A DNA stretch of 51,915 bases from Daejeonella sp. (GCF_030684675.1 NZ_JAUXXZ010000005.1:1-51915), one strand, 5' to 3'. Counted from the first letter of the stretch, positions 1-9,074 are shown. Made by a program: numbers and translations. The notes: generated by a model from the sequence alone, not told the origin.

Positions 1-343
1 GTTCAAACTCTAAGAGATAAAAGGAATGAGGCTATTTCTCTACGACAATATACTTCCTGAGTTATTTAGACGCTAATGTGCTCTCATTCCTTCTCACTTT
101 AATTTCATAAATTTAAAGCTTTGTAAACATAGGAGACGCTACGCTACGGTCAGCAGATCGTAATCTCTTTAAAAGAATCACAGAACGGTATTAAATAAAG
201 GGTTGGGTTATCGTAGCGCAGAACTATAAAGACCTGAAATTCGATCTTCTTCAAGACGGCAGTAAGACTGAATTTGTTTTCAAATCGGTCGGCTCTGTAA
301 TTGATTGAAGAATGAGTATAAAAGATGAAAAAAGCCACAATAC
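1..343. other. Non-coding start of window with a long-loop inverted repeat
   Basis: I see no convincing gene here. Positions 21-30 (AAGGAATGAG) and 83-92 (CTCATTCCTT) are perfect reverse complements separated by 52 bases, so the stretch could fold as a hairpin. A 62-codon open frame on the minus strand (150-338) has no recognisable features and is probably chance. Confidence 0.4.
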
Positions 344-760
344 ATGACCAAACATTTTTATGTATCGACAGACAAAACTAAATTAGATATTGATTTAATA
401 GTCGACTTTCTTAATTACGAATCTTACTGGGCTAAAACCAGAAATAAGGCTACAATAGAGAAATCAATAATGAATTCAGTATGCTTTGGCATATTTGACC
501 AAGAAAACAGGCAGGTTGGTTTCGCGAGGGTAATAACAGACTTTGCTGTCTTTGCATGGATACTGGATGTATTCATACTTCAAGAATACCAAGGTAAAGG
601 CCTGGGGAAATTATTGATGCAGGAAATAATGTCTCATCATGATTTATCTGGTATAAAGAGATGGGGATTAGGTACAAAGGATGCGCATGGATTATATCAA
701 AAATTTGGTTTTAAATCTTTATCAAACCCTAACGAAATGATGGAGAAAATAAGCAAGTAA
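344..760 (+). CDS. GNAT family N-acetyltransferase
   Basis: A 138-residue protein of GNAT size. After a variable N-terminal half it has a short acidic strand (FILQEYQG) followed by the acetyl-CoA binding motif A signature QGKGLGKLLMQEI around residues 83-95, the Q/R-x-x-G-x-G/A loop that grips the pyrophosphate of acetyl-CoA. The C-terminal segment LYQKFGFKSL is the usual motif B tyrosine-containing strand-turn. It should transfer an acetyl group to an amine, but the substrate cannot be read from sequence. It stands alone, downstream of an AT-rich non-coding stretch. Confidence is high for the family and low for any specific role. Confidence 0.9.
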   Translation: MTKHFYVSTDKTKLDIDLIVDFLNYESYWAKTRNKATIEKSIMNSVCFGIFDQENRQVGFARVITDFAVFAWILDVFILQEYQGKGLGKLLMQEIMSHHDLSGIKRWGLGTKDAHGLYQKFGFKSLSNPNEMMEKISK

Positions 761-839
761 ATATATTATACTACATCTGTTTATAGCGTTACCGCTCCTG
801 AAGTTGGAGAAGAATTAAAACTACACAAACTATTAAAAT

Positions 840-1205
840 ATGAAAAGGAAGTATTTTGCCATATCCGCTGGGTTAATAGCCTTAATAACTGTCATACTAT
901 CTCTGCGACCTGTACCGATTCTTGCTGAGAAAGACTGCTTAGTTTTGAAAGGGACTGTTTTAAAAATTTATGAAAGTGGTGTAAAGGATGTAGTAATTGA
1001 ACTTAGTGGCAATAATCAAAAATTTTATGTAAACAGAGGCTTGCAGCGAGGATTAAATTTAAAAGAATTACAAGCGAAATTGACCGGCTCTGAGATTATT
1101 TTAAAATATCCGGACCACTGGACACCTTTGGACCCCGGAAAATCGATCATTCATATCTCCAAAATTGAGCATGAAGGACAAACGGTTTTTACTGAACTGA
1201 ATTGA
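840..1205 (+). CDS. Small exported hypothetical protein
   Basis: A 121-residue protein that starts MKRKYF and has a hydrophobic stretch over residues 7-27 ending near ILAEKD. This reads as a Sec signal peptide or an N-terminal membrane anchor. The remainder is a beta-rich domain of about 90 residues with no family I recognise; the pattern of short strands (LKGTVLKIYESGV, VVIELSGN) suggests a small OB- or SH3-like barrel. It lies 79 bp after the acetyltransferase gene on the same strand and could share a transcript. Function unknown. Confidence 0.6.
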   Translation: MKRKYFAISAGLIALITVILSLRPVPILAEKDCLVLKGTVLKIYESGVKDVVIELSGNNQKFYVNRGLQRGLNLKELQAKLTGSEIILKYPDHWTPLDPGKSIIHISKIEHEGQTVFTELN

Positions 1206-1405
1206 GCATTGAGTAGACAGTCTATCTGCCCTTATTTAGTTTAGCACTCAAATACACCAAATTTACTAACTAATTCCTCTATATCACCCATTGTTAAACC
1301 GGCGTACAAATGTTAGATAGGACGGCTATTAGAAATATTGAGCAAAAAGGTACTCTGGACTATCCTAAATCAAAAAACCCCCAGATCTCTCTGAGGGTTT
1401 CGATG

Positions 1406-1478
1406 TGGTACCAGCTGGAATCGAACCAGCGACACAAGGATTTTCAGTCCTTTGCTCTACCAACTGAGCTATGGTACC
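1406..1478 (-). tRNA. tRNA-Phe (GAA)
   Basis: Reading the minus strand from 1478, the sequence folds as a full cloverleaf of 73 nt. The 7-bp acceptor stem is GGTACCA with TGGTACC, the D arm is GCTCAGTTGGTAGAGC, the anticodon arm AAGGA-CTGAAAA-TCCTT carries anticodon GAA, and the T arm is GCTGG-TTCGATT-CCAGC. The discriminator base is A, and the CCA end is not fully encoded (the next bases are C, A, T). Confidence 0.96.
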
Positions 1479-1680
1479 AGACCATACCCGTTTTGTTCGG
1501 GACTGCAAATGTAGTGTCTTTTTTCGTTTAAGAAAATAATATTTGAAAATTTCTGTTAGGATTTAAGTCCAATATCTAATAATGGTTTTCATGATCAGAG
1601 GTAGCAATGCGCAAATATCTGAACACCAGCATTAAACATTTGATTGAATTTAAATTAAGCAGTTCTACCAAAACTTTCTG

Positions 1681-2700
1681 TTAGTCAAAATATTGAAGTG
1701 CGCTTTCTGTCAAATCCTTTTTAAGTGCAAGTACACTATCAATATTATCAAGTTCAAACTCTTTTGCCCCAATTATCATTTTCTTCTTTTTACCATTAAA
1801 AATTAGAGTACAAACATTCTTCCTAATATTGCCGTCAACAACGATTATAAAACTGTTCTTTTGATCTTTATAAGAAAGTCTGTCAGAGTGTATCTTTTTA
1901 TGATGAAGTAAAATGGTTTTGATAATGTGATAATATTTAAGCTCATCTTCTGTAGTTACAATTCCATTATTCCCACCCTTCTTTGTTTCTTCAATTGTTA
2001 ACTTATCTAATGCGGACTTTAAAGAAAATGAATTAATTAAATCTTTGATTTTAGTTTTTATACTATCATTTGCCCGAATAATTCCCATCCTTGAAGAAAT
2101 TGCTTTAATTAAATCATCTGAAGGAGCCATTAATTCCTTAAATAGCGCTTCATCAAATTTGCTTAAAAAATGAGTCTCGTTGGCTTCGTCAATTAATTCT
2201 TTTATTTCAATTGCACTTCTATGAAACTTAGATAACATTTCATAGTCAGAATCATCATAATTATTTAAATAAAAAACATAAAAGGGGCTTTTATTAAGAA
2301 TGGAATCCTTCTTTTCAGAGGCATAGAATCTATATTCAATACCGTTTGTAAGAATTCCAACCTTGGCGGAGGATGTATTAACAAAATAATTATTTAATTG
2401 TCCTGCATCTTTATCATTCAGCTTTTTCCCAAATCTCTTACATTCAATTACCATAACAGGCTGTTTCGAATTAATACAAATTGCATAATCAACACGATTA
2501 ATATCTCTATCGCCAAAATCAGCTGAATGCTCAGTGACCAAATCCTTCAATCTGTTATAGCCCAATATTTCCAAAAATGGCTCAATTAAATAACTACGGG
2601 TCTGAGCTTCATTTGAACACTTTTGTTCTCCAATAGCTAGTGCCTGAAATTTGCTTAATTCCTTCTTTATATAGGAGACGAGTTGTTTTTTGTTAACCAT
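1681..2700 (-). CDS. Orphan type I restriction HsdR N-terminal domain protein (PD-(D/E)XK nuclease fold)
   Basis: A 339-residue protein. Its N-terminal half matches the HSDR_N type seen at the start of type I restriction endonuclease R subunits: SYLIEPFLEILGY, then RVDYAICIN, then VMVIECKRFGKKL. The D and the E-x-K of the last two motifs form a PD-(D/E)XK nuclease centre. The helicase part of a true HsdR is absent, and no hsdM or hsdS gene lies nearby. The C-terminal 100 residues form a separate domain often seen behind HSDR_N in stand-alone proteins. The gene is AT-rich and bounded by tRNA-Phe and a tRNA-Phe fragment, which suggests acquisition. The role (defence or DNA repair) is unknown. 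Confidence 0.82.
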   Translation of the reverse strand: MVNKKQLVSYIKKELSKFQALAIGEQKCSNEAQTRSYLIEPFLEILGYNRLKDLVTEHSADFGDRDINRVDYAICINSKQPVMVIECKRFGKKLNDKDAGQLNNYFVNTSSAKVGILTNGIEYRFYASEKKDSILNKSPFYVFYLNNYDDSDYEMLSKFHRSAIEIKELIDEANETHFLSKFDEALFKELMAPSDDLIKAISSRMGIIRANDSIKTKIKDLINSFSLKSALDKLTIEETKKGGNNGIVTTEDELKYYHIIKTILLHHKKIHSDRLSYKDQKNSFIIVVDGNIRKNVCTLIFNGKKKKMIIGAKEFELDNIDSVLALKKDLTESALQYFD

Positions 2701-2770
2701 ATTGAAATAAGTTTAATTTGCAGCTTAATTAAATATAGTAATTTATATTAAGTAAGGACTTCAATTTCAA

Positions 2771-2825
2771 GGTAGTACCAACTGGTTCCGATAGCTATCA
2801 GGACGAACCAGCGACACAAGGATTT
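2771..2825 (-). pseudogene. Broken fragment of a tRNA-Phe gene (3' half)
   Basis: Positions 2804-2825 repeat, base for base, 22 nt of the T arm, variable region and anticodon 3' stem of the intact tRNA-Phe at 1406-1478. Positions 2771-2785 match the acceptor 3' strand and start of the T arm with two changes. Between them sits an 18-base insert holding the perfect palindrome GATAGCTATC (2790-2799) where the intact gene has 3 bases. The orientation is the same as the intact gene. It cannot encode a working tRNA. Confidence 0.75.
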
Positions 2826-2984
2826 AATGCATTCTCAACTGTCAACTGCCAACTAAACAGATCTCTCCTCGCGATCAAAGTCCCATTGAACTGAAAATCC
2901 TTTTCGCTCGAGATGACGGTGAATGAAAAATACCCTAAAATAACCATCAATTCTGCTTAAAGAAATATTTCATAATGTAAAGAA

Positions 2985-3030
2985 GGATTCCAATTTGCTA
3001 ATTTTCTAATTTGCTAATTTTCTAATCCAC
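2985..3030. repeat. Short AT-rich direct repeat (AATTTGCTAATTTTCT x2)
   Basis: The 16-base unit AATTTGCTAATTTTCT occurs twice in tandem within the 447-bp spacer before the ZIP transporter gene. The rest of the spacer (2826-3147) shows no gene. Confidence 0.7.
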
Positions 3031-3147
3031 ATCTGCGTCTACTGAGCTTTTTCCTAAACTACGAACAGGAATGCCCACACTAGATTTTTTTATTTAAAAC
3101 CTCAGTTTCCTTTTATATTTTCACATTAAAATTGTGTAGCATTACGA

Positions 3148-3960
3148 ATGAATATCAGCTGGTTACTTGAGTATAACCCCATATTTTTAGCCTTTATGGC
3201 CACGCTTTTTACCTGGGGAATTACTGCTCTGGGAGCATCCTTAGTCTTTTTCTTCAAAACAATAAACAGGAGAGTTTTGAACTTAATGCTGGGCTTTGCT
3301 GCTGGTGTTATGATTGCCGCCAGTTACTGGTCGCTCCTGGCTCCTGCAATAGAAATGGAGAAGGATTCACAATACCCCTGGCTACCTGCTGTTACCGGTT
3401 TTTTAGCAGGCGGTGCATTTATCCTGCTGATTGATAAAATATTGCCGCACTTACATTCCAGATTATCCATCGATAAGTCGGAAGGAATTAAAACCTCCTG
3501 GGACAGGAGTATTTTATTAGTACTGGCAATTACACTGCATAATATCCCCGAGGGACTAGCCATTGGAGTTGCCTTCGGAGCTTTAACCAATAATCCGGAC
3601 TTGGGTGTACTTTCGGGCGCCGTGGTTCTGGCAATTGGCATTGGCTTGCAGAATTTCCCTGAAGGCACTGCGGTTTCGGTACCATTAAGGAGGGAAGGCT
3701 TGTCAAGGAGGAAAGCATTTTTCTACGGACAATTATCAGGAATGGTAGAACCACTGGCTGGTGTCCTTGGAGCCTATCTGGTAGTTACAATCACTCCACT
3801 ACTCCCTTATGCCTTATCTTTTGCAGCCGGTGCGATGATCTTTGTTGTTGTTGAAGAATTGATACCTGAATCCCAATCAGGCGGTGAGACCGATCTTTCA
3901 ACTATCGGAGTGATGATTGGATTTGCATTAATGATGCTGCTGGATGTTGCTTTGGGATAG
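3148..3960 (+). CDS. ZIP family divalent metal transporter (ZupT-like)
   Basis: A 270-residue integral membrane protein with about eight hydrophobic segments. The two ZIP signature helices are clear: [10 protein letters not shown] at 131-140 and the second half-motif QNFPEGTAV at 168-176. Their His, Asn and Glu residues line the binuclear metal site. A histidine-containing cytoplasmic loop (PHLHSRL, near residues 100-106) lies between the third and fourth segments. It should carry Zn or related divalent metals into the cytoplasm across the inner membrane. It is a single gene, with no metalloregulator or partner beside it. Confidence 0.93.
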   Translation: MNISWLLEYNPIFLAFMATLFTWGITALGASLVFFFKTINRRVLNLMLGFAAGVMIAASYWSLLAPAIEMEKDSQYPWLPAVTGFLAGGAFILLIDKILPHLHSRLSIDKSEGIKTSWDRSILLVLAITLHNIPEGLAIGVAFGALTNNPDLGVLSGAVVLAIGIGLQNFPEGTAVSVPLRREGLSRRKAFFYGQLSGMVEPLAGVLGAYLVVTITPLLPYALSFAAGAMIFVVVEELIPESQSGGETDLSTIGVMIGFALMMLLDVALG

Positions 3961-4083
3961 ATTTCCCTCATTATCCTTTAGAAGTTTACAGATTTTTACT
4001 CTACCCATGACATGTTGCAAAATATTTAAGGATACAGCCATTTGAAATCAATAATTCAGGCCATAATTTGGAGTTAAAACAGC

Positions 4084-4194
4084 GAAGTTCCTTCACTGCG
4101 TTCAGGATGACAGGCTGGAATGCTGCTATTAAGAAATGGCGTACAAAAAGCACTGTCATCCCGATAGCTGCCCTTCAGCAGCTGAGGGAACTCA
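4084..4194. repeat. MITE-like imperfect inverted repeat with GTTCCCTCA / GGGATGACAG type ends
   Basis: Arm 4084-4113 (GAAGTTCCTTCACTGCGTTC then AGGATGACAG) faces arm 4153-4194 (CTGTCATCCCGATAGC through GAGGGAACTCA) in inverted orientation, with about 40 bases between. A related half-arm occurs at 5356-5380 (AAGTTCCCTCCTGCGTCGGG). There is no coding capacity. This explains most of the 3961-4262 spacer. Confidence 0.55.
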
Positions 4195-4262
4195 GTGATT
4201 TTAGATCGAATTTTGTTTCATGAGTCTGGTAACTGGGACAATGCTTTGGGTTATACCCTTTA

Positions 4263-5246
4263 TTACATTTTCAAAAGCTCTTCCCATATCCGCTCATCTA
4301 CCGGAATACCATGCTTTTCATTAAAGCGGCGGGTTGCCAGGGTATTTTCTCCGGGATAGCTGATACGCCCGCCGGGTTCTACCGGAGTACTCGATTTTGT
4401 ATATCGAATGATTTCTTCAATAAGCATTTGATTGTAATCGCTCTTGTACAAACAGAGGAAAAACTGGGATACCGCTGATTCCTTAACCGTGGAATTAATC
4501 GCTGCGGTAGACTTTCCCCCGCTGATTGCAGTAAGCAGGACATCCAGAACAAAAGCCAAACCTGATCCTTTCCAATAACCTATCGGCAATGCTCTTCTGG
4601 ATCTGATTATTGCCGAAGGATCATTAGTTAAATTCCCTTCCTCATCATAGCCACCGTAAACCTGCAGTTCCTCATTCTTCAAACTGCTTTGCTGTAATTT
4701 ACCATAGGAAAATTGCGACATCGCCATATCCAGCACAATATGTCCCTCAGCACGCGGAACAGCAATAATCAAAGGATTATTGCCCAAACGGGGTTCTTTG
4801 CCTCCCCAGGGCGGCATATTTGCCATCGTGTTTGTAAAACAGATGCCGATACATCCCGCATCAGCAGCCTGCCAGCCATAAGTCCCTCCCCGCATCCAAT
4901 GATTCGTGTTCCGCATTGCAAGACAGCCAATCCCATTGCTTTTAGCCAGTTCAATTGCCCTGCCCATCGCCACGGTTGCATTGTACATCCCCGCACCTGA
5001 ACGTCCATCCCAAATCTCAATCATACCATGAGAATCAACAACGCCCGGCTCAGCGTATATATCAACTACCCCCTCTTTTACAGTATTAACAAAAGCAGAA
5101 AAACGGTTCAAACCATGGGAATACACTCCATCCCTGCTATTTCCAGCAAAGATATCCGCACATAATTCGGCCTTGCCCTCTTTAAATGACAGGCTTAGTA
5201 AGACTCGTTTAAACTCCTTTTTCAGATCTGCAAACGGAACAAGCAT
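4263..5246 (-). CDS. Malate/lactate-type dehydrogenase family, probable 3-dehydro-L-gulonate 2-dehydrogenase (YiaK-like)
   Basis: A 327-residue protein aligned end to end with the YiaK/DlgD branch of the Ldh2 family (not Rossmann-type LDH), which normally runs about 330 residues. Hallmarks are the catalytic histidine in DGVYSHGLNRF (His44), the nucleotide-contacting block NTNHWMRGGTYGWQAADAG, and NPLIIAVPR. In that family the enzyme interconverts 2,3-diketo-L-gulonate and 3-dehydro-L-gulonate with NAD(P)H. There are no sugar-acid transport or kinase genes beside it, so the substrate is assigned by similarity to known members only. It stands alone between two spacers. Confidence 0.85.
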   Translation of the reverse strand: MLVPFADLKKEFKRVLLSLSFKEGKAELCADIFAGNSRDGVYSHGLNRFSAFVNTVKEGVVDIYAEPGVVDSHGMIEIWDGRSGAGMYNATVAMGRAIELAKSNGIGCLAMRNTNHWMRGGTYGWQAADAGCIGICFTNTMANMPPWGGKEPRLGNNPLIIAVPRAEGHIVLDMAMSQFSYGKLQQSSLKNEELQVYGGYDEEGNLTNDPSAIIRSRRALPIGYWKGSGLAFVLDVLLTAISGGKSTAAINSTVKESAVSQFFLCLYKSDYNQMLIEEIIRYTKSSTPVEPGGRISYPGENTLATRRFNEKHGIPVDERIWEELLKM

Positions 5247-5394
5247 AATTTCTTTATTTAAACCCTCTTACAGCAAATTTGCAAGTTTTTTGTGAATATT
5301 TAGTTGTTGGTTGGTTAGGGGATTTCCAGTTCTCAATAATCAACTCATTGGCTAAGTTCCCTCCTGCGTCGGGATGACATCGTGCTTTGTTTCA

Positions 5395-5452
5395 CTCTCC
5401 GTTTCCAATTCTCAACTCTCCACTCTCAATTCTCAATTGCAAATTCCCAGTT
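5395..5452. repeat. Low-complexity direct repeat (TCTCAATTCTCAA-like units)
   Basis: Units close to CTCTCAATTC recur several times (TTCCAATTCTCAACTCTCC, then CTCTCAATTCTCAATTGC) directly upstream of the bestrophin gene. It reads as simple slippage-type sequence, and it lengthens the open frame upstream without adding a real N-terminus. Confidence 0.6.
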
Positions 5453-5480
5453 AATCAGAACAATTTCCTTATTTTGCCTT

Positions 5481-6362
5481 ATGATCGTTTACAATCCAAA
5501 AGACTGGTTCTATGCAACCTTTTATCTTCATAAATCTGATACGGCGCGCAAGCTGTTTCCGCTTATACTAGCTCTGGCTGCATATTCTGCAGGTATTGCT
5601 TATCTGGAACTGGAGTACATCAAGCTTTCGGATGTTAGCTGGGTAAAAAATATCACCATTGTCCATAATTTATTAGGTTTTGTAATGTCTATTTTATTGG
5701 TATTCCGCACAAATACGGCATACGATCGCTGGTGGGAAGCCCGTAAACAATGGGGAACACTGACCAATGTAAGCCGGATGCTCGCCATAAAGATGAACGC
5801 ATTTCTTAAGCCTGATGACCGGGTGAACCGCAGTTTCTATAAAAAAGCAATTCCTTTATTTGCCGATACCTTATTTGATCATCTTCGCTCAAACAAAACC
5901 CGGTTCATGCTGGATGAGATTGAGCATCCCGAATTTGAAACGCTCGATGTGCAGAAACATGGCCCCAATCAGGTTGCCTCGATGATCTTTATCCGCAGCA
6001 ATAATCTGTATCAGGAAAGGGTTATCAGTGGCGATCAGCTGATTGTAATCAATACAGAACTGAATGCCCTGACCGATGTTTGCGGGGCATGCGAACGGAT
6101 CAAAAATACACCCATACCGATGTCTTATAGCTCATTTATTAAGAAATTCATCTTCATTTATGTGCTTACACTTCCGGTGGGTTTCGTATTTTCCATGGGC
6201 TATTTTGTCATTGCTGCAGTTCCCTTTATCTTTTATGTTATGGCTTCCCTGGAACTGATTGCCGAATCCATAGAAGACCCATTTGGGATTGATCCTGACG
6301 ATCTCCCCATCGATAAAATAGGCGAAAATATCAGAAAACATGTTACAGAAATAATACACTAA
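5481..6362 (+). CDS. Bestrophin family anion channel
   Basis: A 293-residue protein when begun at the ATG at 5481 (MIVYNPKDWF). The frame is open further upstream, but those codons translate the low-complexity repeat, so I take the later ATG. It shows the bestrophin/UPF0187 pattern: an N-terminal membrane pair, then the conserved FRTNTAYDRWWEARKQWG stretch, a long cytoplasmic helical part, and a late membrane pair ending PFGIDPDDLP, the acidic cluster typical of the family's C-terminal region. Members form pentameric chloride or anion channels. It is a single gene. Confidence 0.92.
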   Translation: MIVYNPKDWFYATFYLHKSDTARKLFPLILALAAYSAGIAYLELEYIKLSDVSWVKNITIVHNLLGFVMSILLVFRTNTAYDRWWEARKQWGTLTNVSRMLAIKMNAFLKPDDRVNRSFYKKAIPLFADTLFDHLRSNKTRFMLDEIEHPEFETLDVQKHGPNQVASMIFIRSNNLYQERVISGDQLIVINTELNALTDVCGACERIKNTPIPMSYSSFIKKFIFIYVLTLPVGFVFSMGYFVIAAVPFIFYVMASLELIAESIEDPFGIDPDDLPIDKIGENIRKHVTEIIH

Positions 6363-6472
6363 ATAGCGGAATTAATTGATTTTATGTAATTAAATATCAT
6401 CAGGTATTTGCTCTTTTTTGTTAATTTTAAACCCGATCCCAGAGGGATTTCACAGCTTTACTATTTGTTGTT

Positions 6473-8647
6473 TTGAGATATTTATTCCTGTTTATACTTT
6501 GTATTCTTTCCGGCACCAGACTTTATTCTCAAAAAATAAATAGCGCCTACAAACTTCATATTTCTGAAACAAAACTCCCTATTGTAATCGATGGATTTAT
6601 TGATGAGGAAGCATGGAATGTACGGGATTCGGCTGCTAATTTTTTCATGGTTAGTCCGATGGACACCAGCTATGCAAAGGTCAGAACCACTGTCCGCATG
6701 ACCTACGATCAGCATAACCTGTATATTTCAGCCATTTGCTACGAACCCAAGCCGAATACAAATTATGCGGTTGAATCGCTGAGGAGGGATTTTGCCTACA
6801 CCAAAAATGATAATTTTCTGCTTATTGTAGATCCCTTCGACGACCAGACCAATGGATTTACCTTTGGTGTGAATGCGGCAGGTGCGCAATGGGACGGACT
6901 TATATTCAATAGCAATGGCTACGACCTGAGCTGGGACAATAAATGGTACTCGGAAGTGAAGCATTATGCGGATCGCTGGGTTTTTGAGGCTGCTATACCC
7001 TTTAAATCAATCCGTTATAAAAAAGGTATTCAAACCTGGGGAATCAATTTCAGCCGACTGGATATCAAGGCTCCTGAAAAATCGGCCTGGGCAAAAATTC
7101 CAAGACAGTTTAATGTGGCCTCGCTGGCCTATACCGGAAATCTGATCTGGGATAATCCACCGCCTGAAGCCGGAACCAATATCTCTGTAATTCCTTATGT
7201 TTTAGGAGGATTTACCAAGGATTATGAGAACAATACCAGTACTAAATTTAAACGGGATATTGGTGCTGATGCCAAGATCGGGATCACTTCATCTTTAAAT
7301 CTGGATCTGACAGTAAACCCTGATTTTTCACAGATTGAAGTCGATAAACAAGTCACTAACCTGGATCGTTTCGAACTCTTTTTCCCTGAACGCCGGCAAT
7401 TCTTTCTCGAAAATGCAGATCTCTTTGCAAATTTCGGCTATTCTACAATAAGGCCATTCTTTTCGCGAAGAATCGGACTGGGTGTACCCATTGAATTTGG
7501 GGCTCGCCTGAGCGGTAGTCTGAATAAGAAATGGCGTATCGGAGCAATGGATATGCAGACCAAGAGCATGGATGATACAGGCCTTCCGACTCAGAATTTC
7601 GCGGTTCTTGCCTTGCAGCGAAGGGTATTCTCGCGGTCCAACATCCGCTTTATGTTTGTAAATAAACAATCTCTTAATTATGATCCGGCACAACATCCCG
7701 GGAAACCGGTCTACAATGCTTTTAACCGGAATATCGGACTGGAATACAATCTTGCTTCGACGAATAACCTCTGGACAGGAAAATCGATGTTCGTCAAATC
7801 ATTCAGTCCGGTAAAGAACAGTGATGACCTGGTGCATGCCGCCAACCTGCAATACAGCAGCAAAAAATGGCTCCTAAGCTGGCAGCATGAATATGTAGGC
7901 GAAAATTATACCGCAGAAGTTGGTTATGTACCCCGTATTAATTACATCAAACTGAATCCAAAACTCAGTTATCAGTTCTTCCCGAAAGGAGGTAAAATAT
8001 TGAACCACGGGCCGATTGTGAGCTCAACACTCTATTTTAACAAGTCTTTCAATCAGACAGATAATGAAACTTCATTCAACTATAAATTCACTCACCGGAA
8101 CCAGAGCACATTTGAAGTTTGGACCTCAGATAATTTCATCCGTCTGCTCAGACCTTTTGACCCTGTAAATACAGGAAAAGGTAATTTAAGTACCGGAACC
8201 GAGCATATGTGGAATACCTGGGGAGCTAATTACTTCTCCAAGCCACAAAAACTATATACCTACTCCTTTTCAGGTCAATATGGTGGCTATTTTGCTGATG
8301 GAAACCGGTTAAATCTATCGGCAGATCTTGGCTACCGCTTTCAGCCTTATGTAAATATTGCGATGAGCACCAGCTATAATCACATTGTTTTGCCTCAACC
8401 CTGGGGAACAACCAATTTCTGGCTTGTTGGTCCAAGGACTGATGTTACTTTTAGTAATAAACTGTTTTTTACCACCTTCATTCAGTATAATAACCAACAG
8501 AAAAACCTGAATATCAATACGCGACTTCAATGGCGGTATAAACCGGCAAGTGATCTTTTCCTGGTTTTTACTGACAATTATTACCCTTCTCCTTTTGCCA
8601 TTCGGAATCGAGCCCTTGTGCTGAAGTTCACCTATTGGTGGAATTAG
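6473..8647 (+). CDS. DUF5916 outer-membrane protein with CBM9-like N-terminal domain
   Basis: A 724-residue protein starting with TTG (MRYLFLFILCILSG), whose first 20 residues form a signal peptide. Residues about 25-210 carry the carbohydrate-binding family 9-like domain (IVIDGFIDEEAWN, DPFDDQTNGFTFGVNAAGAQWDG). From about 230 onward the sequence is a long run of amphipathic strands with LFFPERRQFFLEN, the DUF5916 hallmark, ending in an aromatic-rich C-terminus (FTYWWN) as outer-membrane barrels do. Function is unknown; the fold suggests a surface or transport role. A degraded copy of its last 20 codons lies 270 bp downstream. Confidence 0.9.
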   Translation: MRYLFLFILCILSGTRLYSQKINSAYKLHISETKLPIVIDGFIDEEAWNVRDSAANFFMVSPMDTSYAKVRTTVRMTYDQHNLYISAICYEPKPNTNYAVESLRRDFAYTKNDNFLLIVDPFDDQTNGFTFGVNAAGAQWDGLIFNSNGYDLSWDNKWYSEVKHYADRWVFEAAIPFKSIRYKKGIQTWGINFSRLDIKAPEKSAWAKIPRQFNVASLAYTGNLIWDNPPPEAGTNISVIPYVLGGFTKDYENNTSTKFKRDIGADAKIGITSSLNLDLTVNPDFSQIEVDKQVTNLDRFELFFPERRQFFLENADLFANFGYSTIRPFFSRRIGLGVPIEFGARLSGSLNKKWRIGAMDMQTKSMDDTGLPTQNFAVLALQRRVFSRSNIRFMFVNKQSLNYDPAQHPGKPVYNAFNRNIGLEYNLASTNNLWTGKSMFVKSFSPVKNSDDLVHAANLQYSSKKWLLSWQHEYVGENYTAEVGYVPRINYIKLNPKLSYQFFPKGGKILNHGPIVSSTLYFNKSFNQTDNETSFNYKFTHRNQSTFEVWTSDNFIRLLRPFDPVNTGKGNLSTGTEHMWNTWGANYFSKPQKLYTYSFSGQYGGYFADGNRLNLSADLGYRFQPYVNIAMSTSYNHIVLPQPWGTTNFWLVGPRTDVTFSNKLFFTTFIQYNNQQKNLNINTRLQWRYKPASDLFLVFTDNYYPSPFAIRNRALVLKFTYWWN

Positions 8648-8749
8648 AATAATAAGCTTCATCTGAAATACTCATTACCTGAGTTGGATGTAAGGAATGT
8701 TAATAGATAGCATATAATTTTTCAGATATTCTCTGGAGCTAATTAATTT

Positions 8750-8913
8750 GATTTTGAAAATCAATGCCTGTGTGTTATAGGCTAGTTCAGCCCTTTCCTC
8801 CAATGTAGTTCCGGCAAGAAATCGCGTTTTATTTCAAATTACGAATAGCCGGAAGCTACATCCTCCGGCAAGGTTTATTTTACCCGGTGCTGTTTTTCAT
8901 TGGGACGGCAGCC
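8750..8913 (+). repeat. 165-bp dispersed repeat, copy 1
   Basis: This stretch aligns at about 85% by eye with the reverse complement of 33948-34113. Shared inverted segments are GGCT/AGCC, TTCCGGC/GCCGGAA and GCCGGA/TCCGGC, which compete for pairing. It lies just upstream of a DUF5916 gene relic. The frame that translates to a protein-like string here is broken by a stop, unlike in copy 2, so the repeat is more likely non-coding. Confidence 0.8.
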
Positions 8914-8918
8914 CGGCA

Positions 8919-8984
8919 AAAGGACCATTTGCAATACGGAACCGTGCCCTGGTGTTGAAATTTACGTATTGGTGAAATTAGAAT
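8919..8984 (+). pseudogene. Relic of a second DUF5916 gene (last ~20 codons only)
   Basis: This segment matches 8586-8650, the end of the intact DUF5916 gene, at roughly 80% and in the same reading frame (FAIRNRALVLKFTYW), and it keeps the same downstream GAATTAGAAT. The penultimate Trp codon has become TGA. Nothing upstream of it resembles the rest of the gene; the 165-bp repeat takes that place. It looks like the remains of a tandem paralogue. Confidence 0.75.
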
Positions 8985-9074
8985 CCTAATTATGCTTCCT
9001 ATCATCATATCTAGCTTAAGGCAAATGCCAGTGGGTATTGGAATGTCATCTGGCCTAAGTAGTATCTCCCCGTT

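Noticed and set aside
1310..1531. 73-codon frame covering tRNA-Phe
   Set aside because: It is antisense to a well-folded tRNA and has no protein features.
1681..2700. Complete type I restriction-modification system
   Set aside because: Only the HsdR N-terminal domain is present. No helicase part, hsdM or hsdS lies in the window.
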